A stretch of 64,000 nucleotides of DNA from Certhia americana (lineage: Eukaryota > Chordata > Aves > Passeriformes > Certhiidae), in the NCBI GenBank assembly GCA_018697195.1, contig CM031870.1:2717103-2781102 (forward strand). The letters are read 5' to 3'. Below, in pieces: positions 1 through 12,915 of this stretch (the stretch's first letter is position 1; each line of letters opens with the position of its first letter). A program made the position numbers and the translations under genes. Below the pieces are notes generated by a model. That model did not search any database. It was not told the DNA's origin and saw only the letters and a list, made by a program, of their open reading frames with translations.

Positions 1-960
1 AGAGGGCAGGCCTGTATCGCTGCGAGATGAGCGAGGACAACGAATTCTTAGATGCGAGGGCAGTGGCGGGCGAAGTAGGTAGGGAGAAGTGATTAAGGGA
101 ACGGGGGCGAAGTGCATGCCGGGTTGAGGAGCTGTGGCTAGCAATGGTTCCGGGCTACAGGGGAGGGGGGGCGTGAATATGCTGGGCTTGTATTGCCCCC
201 GAATGGGATGAATAAGTGATGTAACGGTTACCCAGGCAGAAGCTGAGAGACCGCGGTGGGCATAGGGTTTGTTATGCGTGCCGAAGGTAGTGAGGTTGGA
301 CTGCAGAACGTCATGAGAGTGCCGGGGGAACCTGCATAGGATGAGGAGGGGGAGGGATCGGGTCGTGAGAACATCAAGAGGAGCGTTACACCGTAAGGAT
401 GGGCAGGAGGAACAGCTGCGCCAAGCGACACCGGCCTCGGTGCGTCATGCGGCTGCAGCGTCCTTTTGCGGCGGCCCGTGATGGGGCGCTGCGGCGGTTC
501 TTCAGGGCGCCGAGCGTCAGCGCCACATAGCCCGCGCCCCGCTTCTGCGTCCATCACCCGACTTCCGGCCCTTTTCCACACGAGCGAGCGAGCCAGCGTG
601 CCGGCCTCCTTGCTGGGGCCGGCGGGCAGGGGATTGCGGCAGGACGCGTGTCTGGGCCGGGAGCCGCGGCGGCCGCCGCCTCCCCCGGGCAGCTCCGGCC
701 GGTCGGGCCGCCGCCCGCGGTTCGGGTCGCGGCGGTGCTGTGGGCGGCAACGGGTGGCGCGCGGCGCCGCCTGCGGCCGAGGGGAGTGCGCGCAGCACGG
801 GCAGGTAGTGAGGAGCGGCCCTCGGCCCGGCGTCTCCCGGGCGGTTAAGACCGCTCCGTGCCGGTCCTCGGCACCGCATCGCCGCCAACACCCCCCGATC
901 CGGCGTGGGAGCCCCCCGCGCGAAACGTCGAGCCTCCGGGCTTTGTGTGGGCAGCGGCAG
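1..960. promoter_or_regulatory. CpG island, probable promoter of an unidentified gene
   Basis: CpG dinucleotides are frequent throughout and very dense from about 400 to 930, whereas almost everything to the right is CpG-poor. There are many GC-rich Sp1-like motifs, and an ETS-like ACTTCCGG at 561-568. In vertebrates such islands usually mark the promoter and first exon of a broadly expressed gene. I cannot tell the direction of transcription, and none of the long GC-rich frames here looks like a real protein: they are rich in Arg, Pro, Ala and Gly in every frame. It is unlikely to serve the CYP3A gene, which starts 26 kb away and has its own TATA-like promoter. Confidence 0.65.
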
Positions 961-1033
961 GTCCTTGCCACGGCAGGGTTTCTGGGTCACTGACGGTTGG
1001 CTCGCTTCAGCGGCCTTTTGCTGCCTCTGCGTG

Positions 1034-1335
1034 GAATTATAGAATGGTTTGGGTTGGAAAGGACTTTAAAGATCACCCCCTGCCATGGGCAGGGACACTT
1101 TTCACTGTCCCAGGCTGCTCTAAGCCCCGTCCAACAATCCCTGGACAACCTTGGACACTTCCAGGGATCCTGAGGCAGCCACAGCTTCTCTGGGCACTCT
1201 GTGCCAGGGCCTCCCCACCCTCACAGGGAAGAGTTTCTTCCCAATATTTCACATAAATTTCCACTCTTTCAATTTAAACCCATTATTCCTTGTCCTATCA
1301 CTGCAGTTCCTAACAAAGAATCTCTCCAAATCACC
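1034..1335 (-). repeat. CR1 LINE, 3' end fragment
   Basis: Read on the + strand, it begins with a degenerate 'tagaatggtttgggttgg' and runs through the typical inverted CR1 tail (ggaaaggactttaaagatca, then a stretch ending in 'ccttgtcctatcactg'). The element is therefore on the - strand. Copies truncated at the 5' end are the normal product of CR1 retrotransposition in birds. It encodes nothing functional. Confidence 0.85.
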
Positions 1336-1481
1336 TCTGAAACAACTCTCTGTGCTGGACGGATGCCCCAAGCCCAAACCAACCTGCTCCAGGCTTTCTG
1401 AGGGGCAGGGGCACATACATCCCCTGGCTGGGGTCTGGTCTCTGACATCAGCTGGGTTCAGTGGCCTTTTGCTGCCTCTCT

Positions 1482-1635
1482 ATGGAATCATAGAATTTTT
1501 AGCTTGGAAGAGGCACTAAAACTCATCTGGTTCCACACCCTTGCCGTGGGTAAGGACACCATCCACTAGACCAGGTTGCTCCCAACCCCATCCAACCTGG
1601 CCTTGAACACTTCCTTAATAACCCTGGACTGTTTG
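1482..1635 (-). repeat. CR1 LINE, second short 3' fragment
   Basis: It starts with 'atggaatcatagaa' and continues with the inverted CR1 tail pattern (cttggaagaggcac, then ccatccaacctggccttgaacac). It is preceded by the same roughly 25-40 bp that precede the CR1 fragment 451 bp upstream. The two may therefore be a local duplication rather than two independent insertions. Confidence 0.75.
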
Positions 1636-1714
1636 CTGAAGGGGGAGACTCATCCCACATACACAAAAGTGTGAGGTTTAAAACACCTTAATTAGAGTTG
1701 CACTTTATTAGAGT

Positions 1715-1735
1715 TTATATATATATATATATATA
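1715..1735. repeat. (TA)n microsatellite
   Basis: Uninterrupted TA dinucleotides, set in about 80 bp of AT-rich sequence with further TATA-type runs. Confidence 0.9.
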
Positions 1736-1739
1736 CTCA

Positions 1740-4700
1740 TATATGAATGCATATAATCATATTATATTTTTATATCGATTTATACTCTTACAGTTTTTCA
1801 TCATAAGGGACTGTGTAGGTTGTTTGGCTTGCATTACAGCATTTCTTCAAATTACTTTTTATATTTCTGTATGATTATGTATTATTTTTCTATATTTATA
1901 TTAATGATAAAGGTCATGTTCTGTGCCACAACAGGATATAGTTGGCTCATGTATAGTCTGTGCTATACATACATATTCATATATACATATATCCAGATTA
2001 AACAGATGAAATGTTTCTGTATAGATGAGCTGGTGATACTTTGCAAAATCCTGAATAGTTAAATAATCAGAAAATAAAATGAATTTGAGAAACTTGGGAG
2101 AGGGAACAGCTGTAGTTATGCATTGCTTCAGCTTGTGCAGGGAATATGTTAGCTTGTAGCGAGGCTGCTCCACAGCTTCAAGAAGATGGGGAAAAAAAAT
2201 CCCATAACTGGTCAAAAGTGCAGAGCAAATTTCAGCGATGAAAACTGTAATTAAACAAGCTGGAATCAGTCCAGGACCACAAGGTTAACATCCCTCTTCC
2301 TGGAACATCTTCCCTGAGATGTTTAATGACTGCTGAGCAGTCGGGACCTGCATTAGACATCTCACCCGAGACACCGTCTTCAGCGAGTGCTCTTTGCCTC
2401 TGCAGTTCAATACCAATCGAGAGGAAGAGAGAGAAAAGCACCATCTAACAAAACACCAATCTCACTTCCTCTGCACCAGTGTCAGCCCTGCAGCAAGCCC
2501 AGCTAGGTACAGCAAAAGGTTGCAAGAGAGGGAGGAAAGGCATCCACAGAGGGATATGGGGATGAGGAAGGTAGTCTGAGCTGAGATCTGAGCTTATGCC
2601 CGAGCTCCTCTGCTGCCCCAAACTGCTCAGCATCAGCAAACTCTTGTGGCCAGAAAGCAAAATGTGGCCATCAGGTAGAGCCAGGGCCACACACTGCCTG
2701 ACAACAGTGGCTTAGGCTTTTACTCCATCCACCCCTGAATGAGTGTGCTGTTACCTGGCCTTAAAAATGGACCCAAGCCAGTAGGCAGGCAAGTGGCAGC
2801 AAGCAGGGGGAGATCTTGTATCAGAGCAGCCTGACCTGCCAAAAAAAAAAAAGAAAAAAAATTAAAAGAGAAAGAGAAAGCACTGCCAGAGATTTTAGTT
2901 CATGTCTAAAGCTTTTCTTAAATCATGAATTTGACCAGAGGGACCCTGAAAGGACCAGGAATAGGGTGAGAGGGTGAGGCTGTTACCAGATGTTGTCAGT
3001 AAGTGTTTCTAGGGCTGCCTGAGAAAACACATTGCGGGCAGGCTGGGTCAGGGCAGGAGCCAACCCCCCATGGGCAGGAGCAGGGCCCTGGTTCCAAACA
3101 CAGGAGGTACAGGGAAGTTCTGTGTGGCTCTCTAATGTGGGGCCAAGAGACGTGTCACTGCAGGGCTGGGTCCTGTTGCTGCTCCTACATTCGATACAGG
3201 CTACAGATTTCTGCAGCTCCAGTTAGGGAATAACCCAGGTGCTGACACGTGAGGCTGGCTGATAAGATCCTTGCCCTGCTCAAAGGCTCTCCAGCTGCTC
3301 AGGACAAAGCTGGTGCAGCATCTCTGCACCAGGGCTGTGGAACTGGTGATGTCAATGGGCATGTCCACATGTGTCATGGTCATCTGCAGCCCCTGGGATG
3401 CTCCGGCCACACCAATTGATGAGATTTTTTTCTAACAAGTCTTTTCCTTTCTACTTGGAAATTTCTTCTGAGGGGCATTTGCTGCTTAAGCCAGCACTAC
3501 TGCTGAGATAAATCCCAGCTTCATGCACAATGTGATCAAGTGGTGTACAGAAACAGGATTCCTCTGAGCTGCCTGGTGGGCTGTGCTTAGCACCGTGTCT
3601 CAGCAGCTCGTCTGCCTGCGGCATCCTTTCCCTAAGCTTCTAACAGAGGGCTCTGCTCACAGCCTCCAACGCTCTGCTCAGCTCTAATCTGCCCTGCAAC
3701 AGCATCAAACCAAGGGCCCTTCAGCCACGGCAACGCTTTGTGCTCCTCCAGTCAGCTAATCCTGCTTAAAGTCAAGCAGGCTGCCCTGGTGTAAATGCCT
3801 GATGTAAACATACTCAAGATTGTTTGAATTAAGTTTATCTCATCCTGCATGGCTGGACTTTATAGTTGTTCGTTTTTCTCGGCAGCATTTTAGATAGATG
3901 TGGCCAAACTTCTTAATTCCACGAGTTGCCAAAATGTTCGGATGGCCAGGAGATGCCAGCCAGGTTTCAAGAGCTGTAGGGAGCCAAGCACAGTCCTTGT
4001 GCCACTGGAGATGTGGATGTGGGAATGGCACCTTGGCCATCCCTGGCCATCCAAACTATCCTGCTCCAGCCAGAACTGTGCTCAGGTACTACCATGGTGC
4101 GACACCAACACAAGCACATGCAGAAATAATCCCTCCTGGCACTTTGGAGAGGCACCTTTAGCCATTTTGAGATGCTGCCCTGCCTCACCTCTCGATGCAA
4201 AAACCTGAACAGGGGAGAGAAATCAAACATTGAAACAAAGCAGCTGTGAGAGCAGAAAATAGCTGGTATGGAGTCAGGGTTAACTCAGAGAGTGGTGTGA
4301 AGCCCAACTGTCCTTTGTCAAATATTTGTTTGGCTGTGTGTCATCGCTGACTGTCTCAGTACAGCAAGAATCTGTTTCATGCTATCAGTTGTGGGCAAAT
4401 GAATGTAATGGGTTGTTATGGTCACTCAGATACCACCGCATTGGGCAAACACAAATCTTGTAAAAACAGTGATAAAAGGGCACATTTCTGCTTTTATCTG
4501 CTGGATGGCATCTGCTTGGAAACACTGAGTTTCTAGAAGTGAAATGCTGCATTTCTATAGCATTTCATATGGCTGTTGCTCACTGTTCTGATGTGTGAGA
4601 CTCAATACATATTTATCAAGCCCCAATTCAGCAAGGAATCTGCCTGGCTTCAGCACTGCAGGAAATCTGTTCTACCCCCAGACCAAAGCATCATTGAAAA

Positions 4701-7700
4701 GCAGCTTCGACAGAAAGGAATGATGAGAGCTGCACACTGGGCGTGAGCCACTTGATGTATTTACCCAGCAGCCAGACAACGCATTGATACTCACAATGAA
4801 AGGCAGCCTAATGTGCACAGCCCTGACCTGGGAAGGAGGAGGAGAAGAGTGAAGGAAAGCAATTACTCTAAGGAAAAGAGAGGTCTGCTGTCTCTCTGCC
4901 AGCCCAGTCCAGCATTTCTCCTGAGCACAGTGCCTGTCTCATGGGGTTAATGGCAATAAGGCTTCCACTGATGTAAGTGTGCATCATTAGCAAGCAAGCA
5001 GAGACTTCAGCACCTGCATCACACAAACACTTTGATAAAATACAAAAGAAGAGGGCAGTGTTCCCTCAAATTCCAGCCCATCTCTCCGCAGCACTTTTTC
5101 TTTTCCCTTCCCTCAGCCATCAAGTAGGTTTTAAATGCTGTTGTGGTTTTTGTCCGAACTGATTTGAAGCAGTGTAAGTGATGAGCAATGTGCCTTGTAT
5201 CTGTGGAGCTACTTTCCCCAGCACACCTGTGCTTGGGAGCAGCCTCACTTCTCTCTTCAGCTGGGTGGGTTTAATTCTGTTTTGTGTCTCAGGGAAATCA
5301 CCACGATGTGACACAGGAACAAAAGGCGGTTTGCACTTATATATGTCTAGTAGGATTTTCTTCTAAGCCAAGCAGCTGAAAGAAGTTAAATAAAATTCAT
5401 TGTTTTGAAATATATCCAGGCACATCACAGTATCTGTCTGACACACACAAACACACACACACTTGCATGTTGTCTAACTCAGCCTCACATGGGATTTCTA
5501 CCTGTTTTCTCAATTCTGTTGCAGCATCTGTGCTTTTAACTCGATCCTTATGTCTCTCAGTGATGACCCTTGTGCCTTACCTGGGACAACCATGTAAATG
5601 TCCCTGCTTGCCAAAACTGCATCCATGGCATGGCTCTCTGACTGGGAGGACACAAGGCTCACAGTGGCATTGAAGATGTGAGCTGGCATGGAGGGTTTGG
5701 GGAGGACAGCAGCACCCTAATCCCATCTGTGACACCCATAAATACCTTCCCTCAGTCAGAACAACTTTACAGATCTTTCACAGTGACTCTGAGCCAGGTT
5801 TTAATCCAAATGGGCTGATAAGAAAGGATTGGCCTGTGAAGGAGGTGGTCCACTGATACAGGAATTCTTTCTTCTTCAGTAGGTAGAAGAAAACCACATC
5901 AATGAGTCAGAAATATGGTGGGAGCACTCACAGTCCTGAACGCTTACAAAGGATACAAACTCTCCATGTTCTCCTCTAATGCCAATAGGTTGCTAAGCTG
6001 AAGGAAGCAGGACCAGAGAGAGAAAAAGGCAGGCAAACATTGGGACCTTTAGCAAGGTCTTAAACCCTGCACATCAGGGCTGCCTCCTGCAAGGTACTGC
6101 ATGTGCTGGGTGCTGAGCAGCAGACCAGGTGCCTGCAGAGATAGGGCTAAATGAGATGCTGTGTCTGTTAGCTCCCTCCCAAGAGCAGCACAGCCTGCAG
6201 AGACTGTGCTTTCTATAGTAATGAAATTTTTTCATTTTTAAATCAGCTGTGATCCTGTTTACTGTAAACTCCAGCATGCTCAAAATGTTTCTATCACAGT
6301 TTATTTAAGTCTCAGAGATATTCTTTTTTGAATCACACTTATCAAGAATATATTTTCACAGCAAGCTCTCTGAAATACAGTCAGGACCTAGGAACATCTG
6401 ATGCCCAGACTCTGCCATTGCCTAAGATATTATATGATCTGCTCATTCCCCATGCAGAAATGCTGTCACTTTTGTAGAATCCAAGCCAGTGCCTGTCTGA
6501 TGCATGATCCTTCACTTTGGAAAGCCTTGAACAAGACTATTTGTTGTCAAGATATTTTTACAAAAGCAATATCATTTCATGGGTTGTAGTTAAAGTAATT
6601 CATACAATTTACACTGCTCTGTGTGCTTTGAGCTTTAAAACTGCTTAGCTAACTTAACATTCATTTTGGTTTGAAACTTGGACCCTGGTGAAAGGCACAA
6701 CACAAGCCAGGTCTGAATTATTTGCTTTAATTCTTTCTGAATGATCTCATTTTCTCACTATCCATAGATGTGAATAGAACAAAAAACCCCACCACATACT
6801 TTTCAACAGCTAAAAACAACTGAACCAGTAAGTATAAAATCTGATACCAAACACAAAGCATTTCAGCCCAAAAGGAATATGGCTTTGGAGCCATATTTTT
6901 TGGGCTTTTTTTTATGAGCCACTGCAGCATATAGTGCCTGTCACTGCTGAAAACAAGCTCCATGCATTGTCTGGAGGGTTGGAAACAGCTGATCTTAAAT
7001 ATCTTGCTTTACAACCTGCCCAAGAAGCAAGAGGAGACAGAACGGCTACAAAATTTGCCCTGTATTTTTATAAAACATTTAAACAAAAGGCACAGGATGT
7101 GTGTGTTTACTGTCCCAAATCCTATATCACAATCCACACCTATGATGATGTATCTCTCATGAGGTGCAGCCAGTGCTGCCAAAACCACAGCAGTCACGCC
7201 TGGTCCCAGCATCCTTCCCCTGTTTTCACAGCCATAAACCACACAGGGAAGGGCAGGGCAGTCTGCAATCAGTTCCAAAGCCAGCATGTTGTGTGTGTAA
7301 ATGGCCTCTTTGCTACCTCACCTCTATGCCACGACCCAGCAGCCTGGACTCTGCATTATCCCAGCTTTTGGAAATGGCTGCATGCAGGTGCTTCTTCAAC
7401 AAATTCTCCCCACCGAAATAAACAGCCTCCCATTCTCTTTTAATCAGCTATCACCTATTAACCTGCTTGATACCAAAAATTTCCCTTCCAAGTACAAAAA
7501 AAAAAAAACCACCAGCCATGCCAGGAAAATAAGGAAAATGTCTGGATCCAGCCTTTCTCGTCCTGTTCAAGGCTCCCTGCCTGGAGCATCCCAGGGATGA
7601 ATGTACACTGTGAACGCTCTTTTGGATGGATTGAACAAAAGGAATAATGATGTGGTGTCTGGTGTTCATGGGGCTCTGTTTTTTCTCAAGTAAGAGGCAG

Positions 7701-9164
7701 GGGACCAAGGGCAGAGGGGAGGAGTCCAGTGCCCAGACATGGACACAACCAAGGTGTCCAGGGATCCATGTGGGAACTGCCCTGGACTTTGGCCTCTGTG
7801 TAGCATCCTAGCAGTGCAAATTTGAGTTGCTGTGATCTGTTCTTATCTTTGACTGTCAACACGGTTATCCTTGAAGTAGGGACTAGCAAAGGCACTTGTA
7901 AACCATAATTGCTTTCAGTGGAGCCTGAGCATCTTTTGGGATCACTGGAGCCTCTCAGCAGGGAGCAGATGCTGCAGGAGAGACTCTCCTAAAATATCCT
8001 GCTGTTCTGCAGACACTCTAAAGTACTGAGCAAACCCAACTTCTGTTTATAGTTCCAGCACTACTGATGGTCCCCAGTAAAATCCTTGATTAAGTGTGAA
8101 ACTCTGCTTTTCCCATTCTGTGCTCCCCTTTCTGGTTGGTTGCATTCATTAAGTGTGTTAGTGCCTTAAGGACATTTGATGTAAGTGCTGGGAAGCCCTG
8201 GATTTACAACCATCAGGTGTCACTTTCAGGGCCCACTGTCGCCTTTGGAAAAACATCTGCTATAAACTGTTTTACTTACTCACATTACTAATAATATCAT
8301 ACTGCATTAAAAGTGAAAGGATTTAAAAAATCCAATTTACTTGTCCTATAGCTTGGACAGTGAAAAGAATCAATGAGATGTGTCTCACTTCAGTTTGGAG
8401 CACTTTTCACTCACCAGTTCCCTCATGCTGATGAACTTGCTTTACAGGATGGGGAGGTCATGTTTACCTGCTTAAAGACCCCACCTGTGCACCCTGGAAA
8501 CTGAAAAAAATTAAAACCTCTCCAAAAAAAAGAGAGAGAGAAATAGGGAAGCATGAAAACATGTCTATTGATTTTCTTCTTATAAATACATGTATTACAG
8601 AAATGAAACTGCTGCTGAATTTGACTGAAGGTAATTCTTCATCAACAAAATAATAATCATGTGAGAACTTAATGGTTGAATCAAATTCAGTTTATGTTAA
8701 CAGGAGATACTATCATGGAATAATCTTTGATGAGATTAAGGATGTTATTTTCCTTTTTCAAGGTAGGATTTAAAATTCCTAACCATTAAAAGTAATTTAT
8801 AGAAAGTTTGAGTTATGGGCAAAGTTTGCATTAGCCAAACTAAAAGATAAAAATAGGAACTTTGTAGCCTTCAGAAATGTTGACTCTAACATTGACTCTA
8901 ACCCCAAAGGCTTGTTATGCTGGGTTATGTGTTCGCTTTGGGCTAGAAAGGGAGAAACAAAGAGAAAATGATTTGAAACAGATTTATGGATTTTTGTACC
9001 TTTGCTTTCTGTACAGCTCAGAGTGGAAATTGGGTGGATGCCAGTGGATCTTAACTCCCTCCAGGTTCTCCAAGGCATCCTGGAGCCCCTGGTCCCTCCA
9101 GCCCCTTTAATTCCCAGCATCACTCACCCTGGGGCACGATCCCTGATGGAGGATGGAGGCACCC
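1740..9164. other. Intergenic, no gene recognised
   Basis: Mostly unique, CpG-poor sequence. I see poly-A tracts near 2841-2858 and 7496-7509 and a (CA)n tract at 5441-5462. The longest open frames (for example 6934-7443, which has no ATG at its start) lack splice context, recognisable motifs and convincing codon bias, so I treat them as chance. Confidence 0.5.
5441..5462. repeat. (CA)n microsatellite
   Basis: About 22 bp of AC dinucleotides interrupted once by an extra A. Confidence 0.85.
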
Positions 9165-9401
9165 CAACATTAGGACAGTACCACTGCTGCCTTCTGGAGG
9201 CTGATCTGGAACAGAGACTAGACAGGGCAAAAGGATAAAATAGGGATTTATTAAAAGGTCTCAATGGGTATTTCTGGGTTGCACAAGCTGGACCACACCC
9301 AATATGTACCACAAAATGGTCACAATGGACACCTGGGTCACAAGGTCTCACACTTTAATAAGTTCTGGTCCATGAGCATATTAGAATCAATTGTCCAACC
9401 A
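9165..9401 (-). repeat. Dispersed LTR-like repeat, copy 1
   Basis: This segment is clearly homologous to 46774-47003. Shared stretches include 'ctgctgccttctggaggctg', 'gggatttattaaaa', 'caaaatggtcaca' and 'aagttctggtccat', and both copies end in 'ttgtccaacca'. An AATAAA poly-A signal lies on the - strand (the 'tttatt' at about 9247), which suggests an LTR read on that strand. It is more diverged than the other copy. The family name is not known to me. Confidence 0.6.
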
Positions 9402-10913
9402 ATATCTTCAGGTTATGAAGATCCATCCTCCTTTTTTTTCTTCTCACTTCACCCTTGCTTTTGTTCTTGGGCTTGAAAGTTTTCCTTGGTATCAAACTAG
9501 AGAAGGAATTGTTTTGTTTATCTACACCACGAAGAGAGCTCAGTAGCACTTAATATGAAACCTAAAACTACTCACCAAAACAGCACAGAGTCTAAAAAAT
9601 ATAACAGCTAAACCTAAGGCATCACCACCGCTTCTTGTACTGAATCCTTTCTGCCCCATTCTCTCAGAAGCTGTTTTCCCTCATCATTTCTTCCCATTAG
9701 AGGTTTTCTCAGAAGCCTGCAGCAGGCACACTTGCTGCCAGCATCCATTCCCTTTGGGATGTGCCTGGTTGGAACCTGGGCACAGCCACAGATGCCCATT
9801 TGTGCTGTCCATGGCACGGAGACCACCCCTGGCAGCACTGGCTCCCAGGCTCCAGTGCCAGACCTAATTGCTAAATGCCCAGCATGATAATTTGGGATTT
9901 TATTTTTCCCCCACCTTGCATCCTGGCTGTAATAAATTGGAGTGATACTGTCTCAGGCTTCCTCCGTGCTTCTCCTGGAGTTTCTATCTAAAATTCAGCA
10001 TTAGCAAAATGTGCCTCTGGAATAAGGCCTCATAAAATATTGTTAGGATTGCTAGGCAACCCAGAGGCACGTTGGGAGCTGAAAGGAGCCTTAAGTGGGC
10101 GTAGCGAGCCTGTGTTGGAGTCTCAGATGAAAAAGAGAGGGTATTCTTTGTGTCTCCATGCTGGCAACACTTTGCCTTTGATTTTCTTTTGGAAAGAGGT
10201 TGAAATACACTGCTTCCAAATGCACAGAGGTACATATCTGTGTAATTGTTGCTGCGGTGGCCTCTAACCTCAGATTAATCAGCTGGATGAGAAATGCACC
10301 TATCCAGGGCTTTTCAATAGCAATAAAAGTAAAATGAAGTTTTTATGGCCATGAAAATACCCATATTCCAGCTGCTTGCATCTTCCAAGGGCTCATTTTG
10401 TGAGAAAGAGAGGCCATGCTCAATAAGAACTTGTTTTATGAGGCCACTGAGGCGTTACCTCAACCCCTGCACACGCTGCAGTGGTGCTTAATGCAAACTG
10501 ACTCTGGAAGGAAGGGAAACAAATAAGCACACAATTTATTGGCAGGGTCTAGCACAAGTAATCGGCTATTTGCAGATACACACACAGGAATTAAAGGAAA
10601 ATTGAACTGGGTTTGCAAGAACTTTGGGAGGAATTATTCTAGGTGTAAATAGCTGGGGGTTACTGCTGATTTTGTTAGCTAAGAGGCTAAAGGGAGTTTC
10701 TGGTTTAAACTTCCTGCCTTCACCTCCAGAGCAGGAGATGCTGCTCCCAGAATCCATCTCTCATCTCTCCAGGAACACCTTGGCTTGCTCAAAGGCCCTT
10801 AGCCAAGCAGGCTCCAATCCTTCCCTGGGCAAGTTTGCTTTGCTTCTACCCCAAGCCAAACCTGCAGCAGGCAGCACCATGCTGCACTCTCCTTAGAGGA
10901 AACCCTGGAAAAA

Positions 10914-10958
<45 letters not shown>

Positions 10959-11613
10959 CCTTTGCCAGCAAACGCAGCACCCAGGTGCTGAAGCTGTCCT
11001 TGTGTCTGGCTTTTTGCTCCTTCCATCCAGCATTGCTAAAGGCAGATGCTGGCAGCAGGTCCTACAGGAGGTGGAGGTGCCTCTGCTGAGAACAGCTGTC
11101 TGTGCCAGAGGCCAGCCTTCCAGCCACGATGAGTGTGCCATTTGTTTCCCAGGGCCTGATTTAGCACATCATTTTCTGTTAAAACAGCCAGTGGCCAAGC
11201 TGGCTAACAAATCCATCTGCTCAGTCTGTCCAGCTCCTCCACGGGAAGGGCTGCTCCCACCAAATCCTTTCCAGAGGTTACAAAACGGCTCCCCCTCCAT
11301 CTCCAGTGCTCTTGGGTGACTGAAATCCCTCATTCAGACACTCACAAATCCCACTCTGCTTTCCTCCTGTGCTGACACAGGGCTTTGTCTGCTCTGTTAC
11401 TGGTGCAACACATTTCATCAGCACAAATGGAGGCACTGAAAATAAGTGGTGAGTAGGAGATGATGATTTTTGCTCATCCTTTGTCAATGAAAACATTCCT
11501 CGAGCATCCAACACACAACACAGAAAAGGACTGTTATAAGGTAGATATTAATTTCCCAAGACTATTATTAAATCTTCCCATGAGACTGTTTTTGGGATAA
11601 GGCATCATGAACA
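9402..11613. other. Intergenic, no gene recognised
   Basis: Unique sequence with the long CA microsatellite listed separately and no exon-like segment that I can support. Confidence 0.5.
10914..10956. repeat. (CA)n microsatellite, about 21 units
   Basis: Uninterrupted AC repeats of about 42 bp. This is the longest pure dinucleotide tract in the window and is likely polymorphic. Confidence 0.95.
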
Positions 11614-11743
11614 TATTTAAAAGATGTGGAGATGTGTGCCTTAGGGATGTGGTTCAGTGGTGAGCCTGGCAGTGCTGGATTAATGATTGAACTCGATGAT
11701 CCTAAAGGTCTTTTTCAACCTAATTAATTCTACAATTCTATGA
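11614..11743 (+). repeat. CR1 LINE, 3' tail
   Basis: It shows the characteristic CR1 ending: 'tttaaaagatgtggagatgtg', then 'ttagggatgtggttcagtgg', 'ctcgatgatcctaaaggtc' and a terminal 'acaattctatga'. Only about the last 130 bp are present. Confidence 0.9.
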
Positions 11744-12892
11744 CCCTTTCTGTTGGAAGCTGCCCTTGAGCTTGATCTTGGAAAACAGAGAACTGACGGA
11801 AACAAACCTCAGATTTCCACAGTCTTACAAGGCTTCTTAGATAACTACAGGTGGTATAGATATAACTTCGCCCTTTATTTTTCTCATATCCTTTTCTAGC
11901 CAGATTTAGGTCAGGAAAGAAGTCTGTGAGGTGTTTAATCATTCCTGGCAGTGATCTGGGTGATTTTTCTGCTCTGTTAACATTGCAGGTCTCATGATAC
12001 ATATTCCAACACCAAATGGCCCAGGCCAGAGCACTTGGCACTGCCACACTCTGCCCCTCCAGCCACAGAATGCTGGTGGGTCATGAGGAACACAGTGAGA
12101 TCTCTCCTGTGATCTCCTTTTCCTTCCCCAGTCTCACAGGTCAGTTTTGGAGGCTCATGAAATTGGCCCAAACCTGGCTCAATTTCTCTTTTTTCTCTCA
12201 GCAAAGCTCCCACTTCACAGTGAGCCAGAGACAGGCTGGACCTCAACATTATTCTAGCAGTTATTTTAATAAAAACGGTGGCAGCTGGAAGTCTAAGAAG
12301 GATGGAAGCCAGGCACCTTAAGAAATGATAATTGCAGACTTGGAGCAGTGCTAAGAGTTAACAGAGAGATGTTTAATCCAATTCTCAGCTTCTATTTTAG
12401 GATCCTTTTAACTTTCAAAATCAAAAAAAAAAGGAAGAGGGGAGGGGAAGAAAAAAATAATCTCCATCACAGTGCAATTTCTTAAGCTTGTTCACAGCCC
12501 AAAGGTGAATTTTTGTTCATGTGAGGAGACTGAAGAAAATCCATTCAGCTGTTTCAGAGGTTTCAGAGCATGAAAGCAACATCTGGTTCAAAAATCAAAA
12601 ATAAAGAGAAATTCCCTTTGCTCATCAGAGTCAAAATGGGTTTTGGTTTCACACCTCTGATTTGGTGTATCTTGAGCTGTCCCCTGGAGAAAGGTGGACA
12701 TTTCTGCATTGATTTGAAGGGGATGAAATTGTGTTGCAATCCCCACAAAAAATTATGGTCAGCCAGACAGGAGAGCAGGTGATACTCAAACCTCCACTCC
12801 CATCCAGTTCAGCACAACATGGGCCATGGCCCCTAAATTGCCAATTTAATTCACTGCACGAAGGTTTCCCACAGCCTGCTGCCTCCTTTGGA

Positions 12893-12915
12893 TTTTTTTT
12901 TTTTTTTTTTTTTTT
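12893..12915. repeat. Poly-T tract
   Basis: A run of 23 T residues with no recognisable SINE or LINE body attached. Confidence 0.9.

Noticed and set aside
466..993. Long GC-rich open frames on both strands of the CpG island (175, 157 and 247 codons)
   Set aside because: GC-rich DNA lacks stop codons, so frames are open everywhere. All read as low-complexity Arg/Pro/Ala/Gly without a domain.
6934..7443. 169-codon frame on the + strand
   Set aside because: GTG start, no recognisable domain, no splice sites, and overlapping frames on the other strand look equally good.
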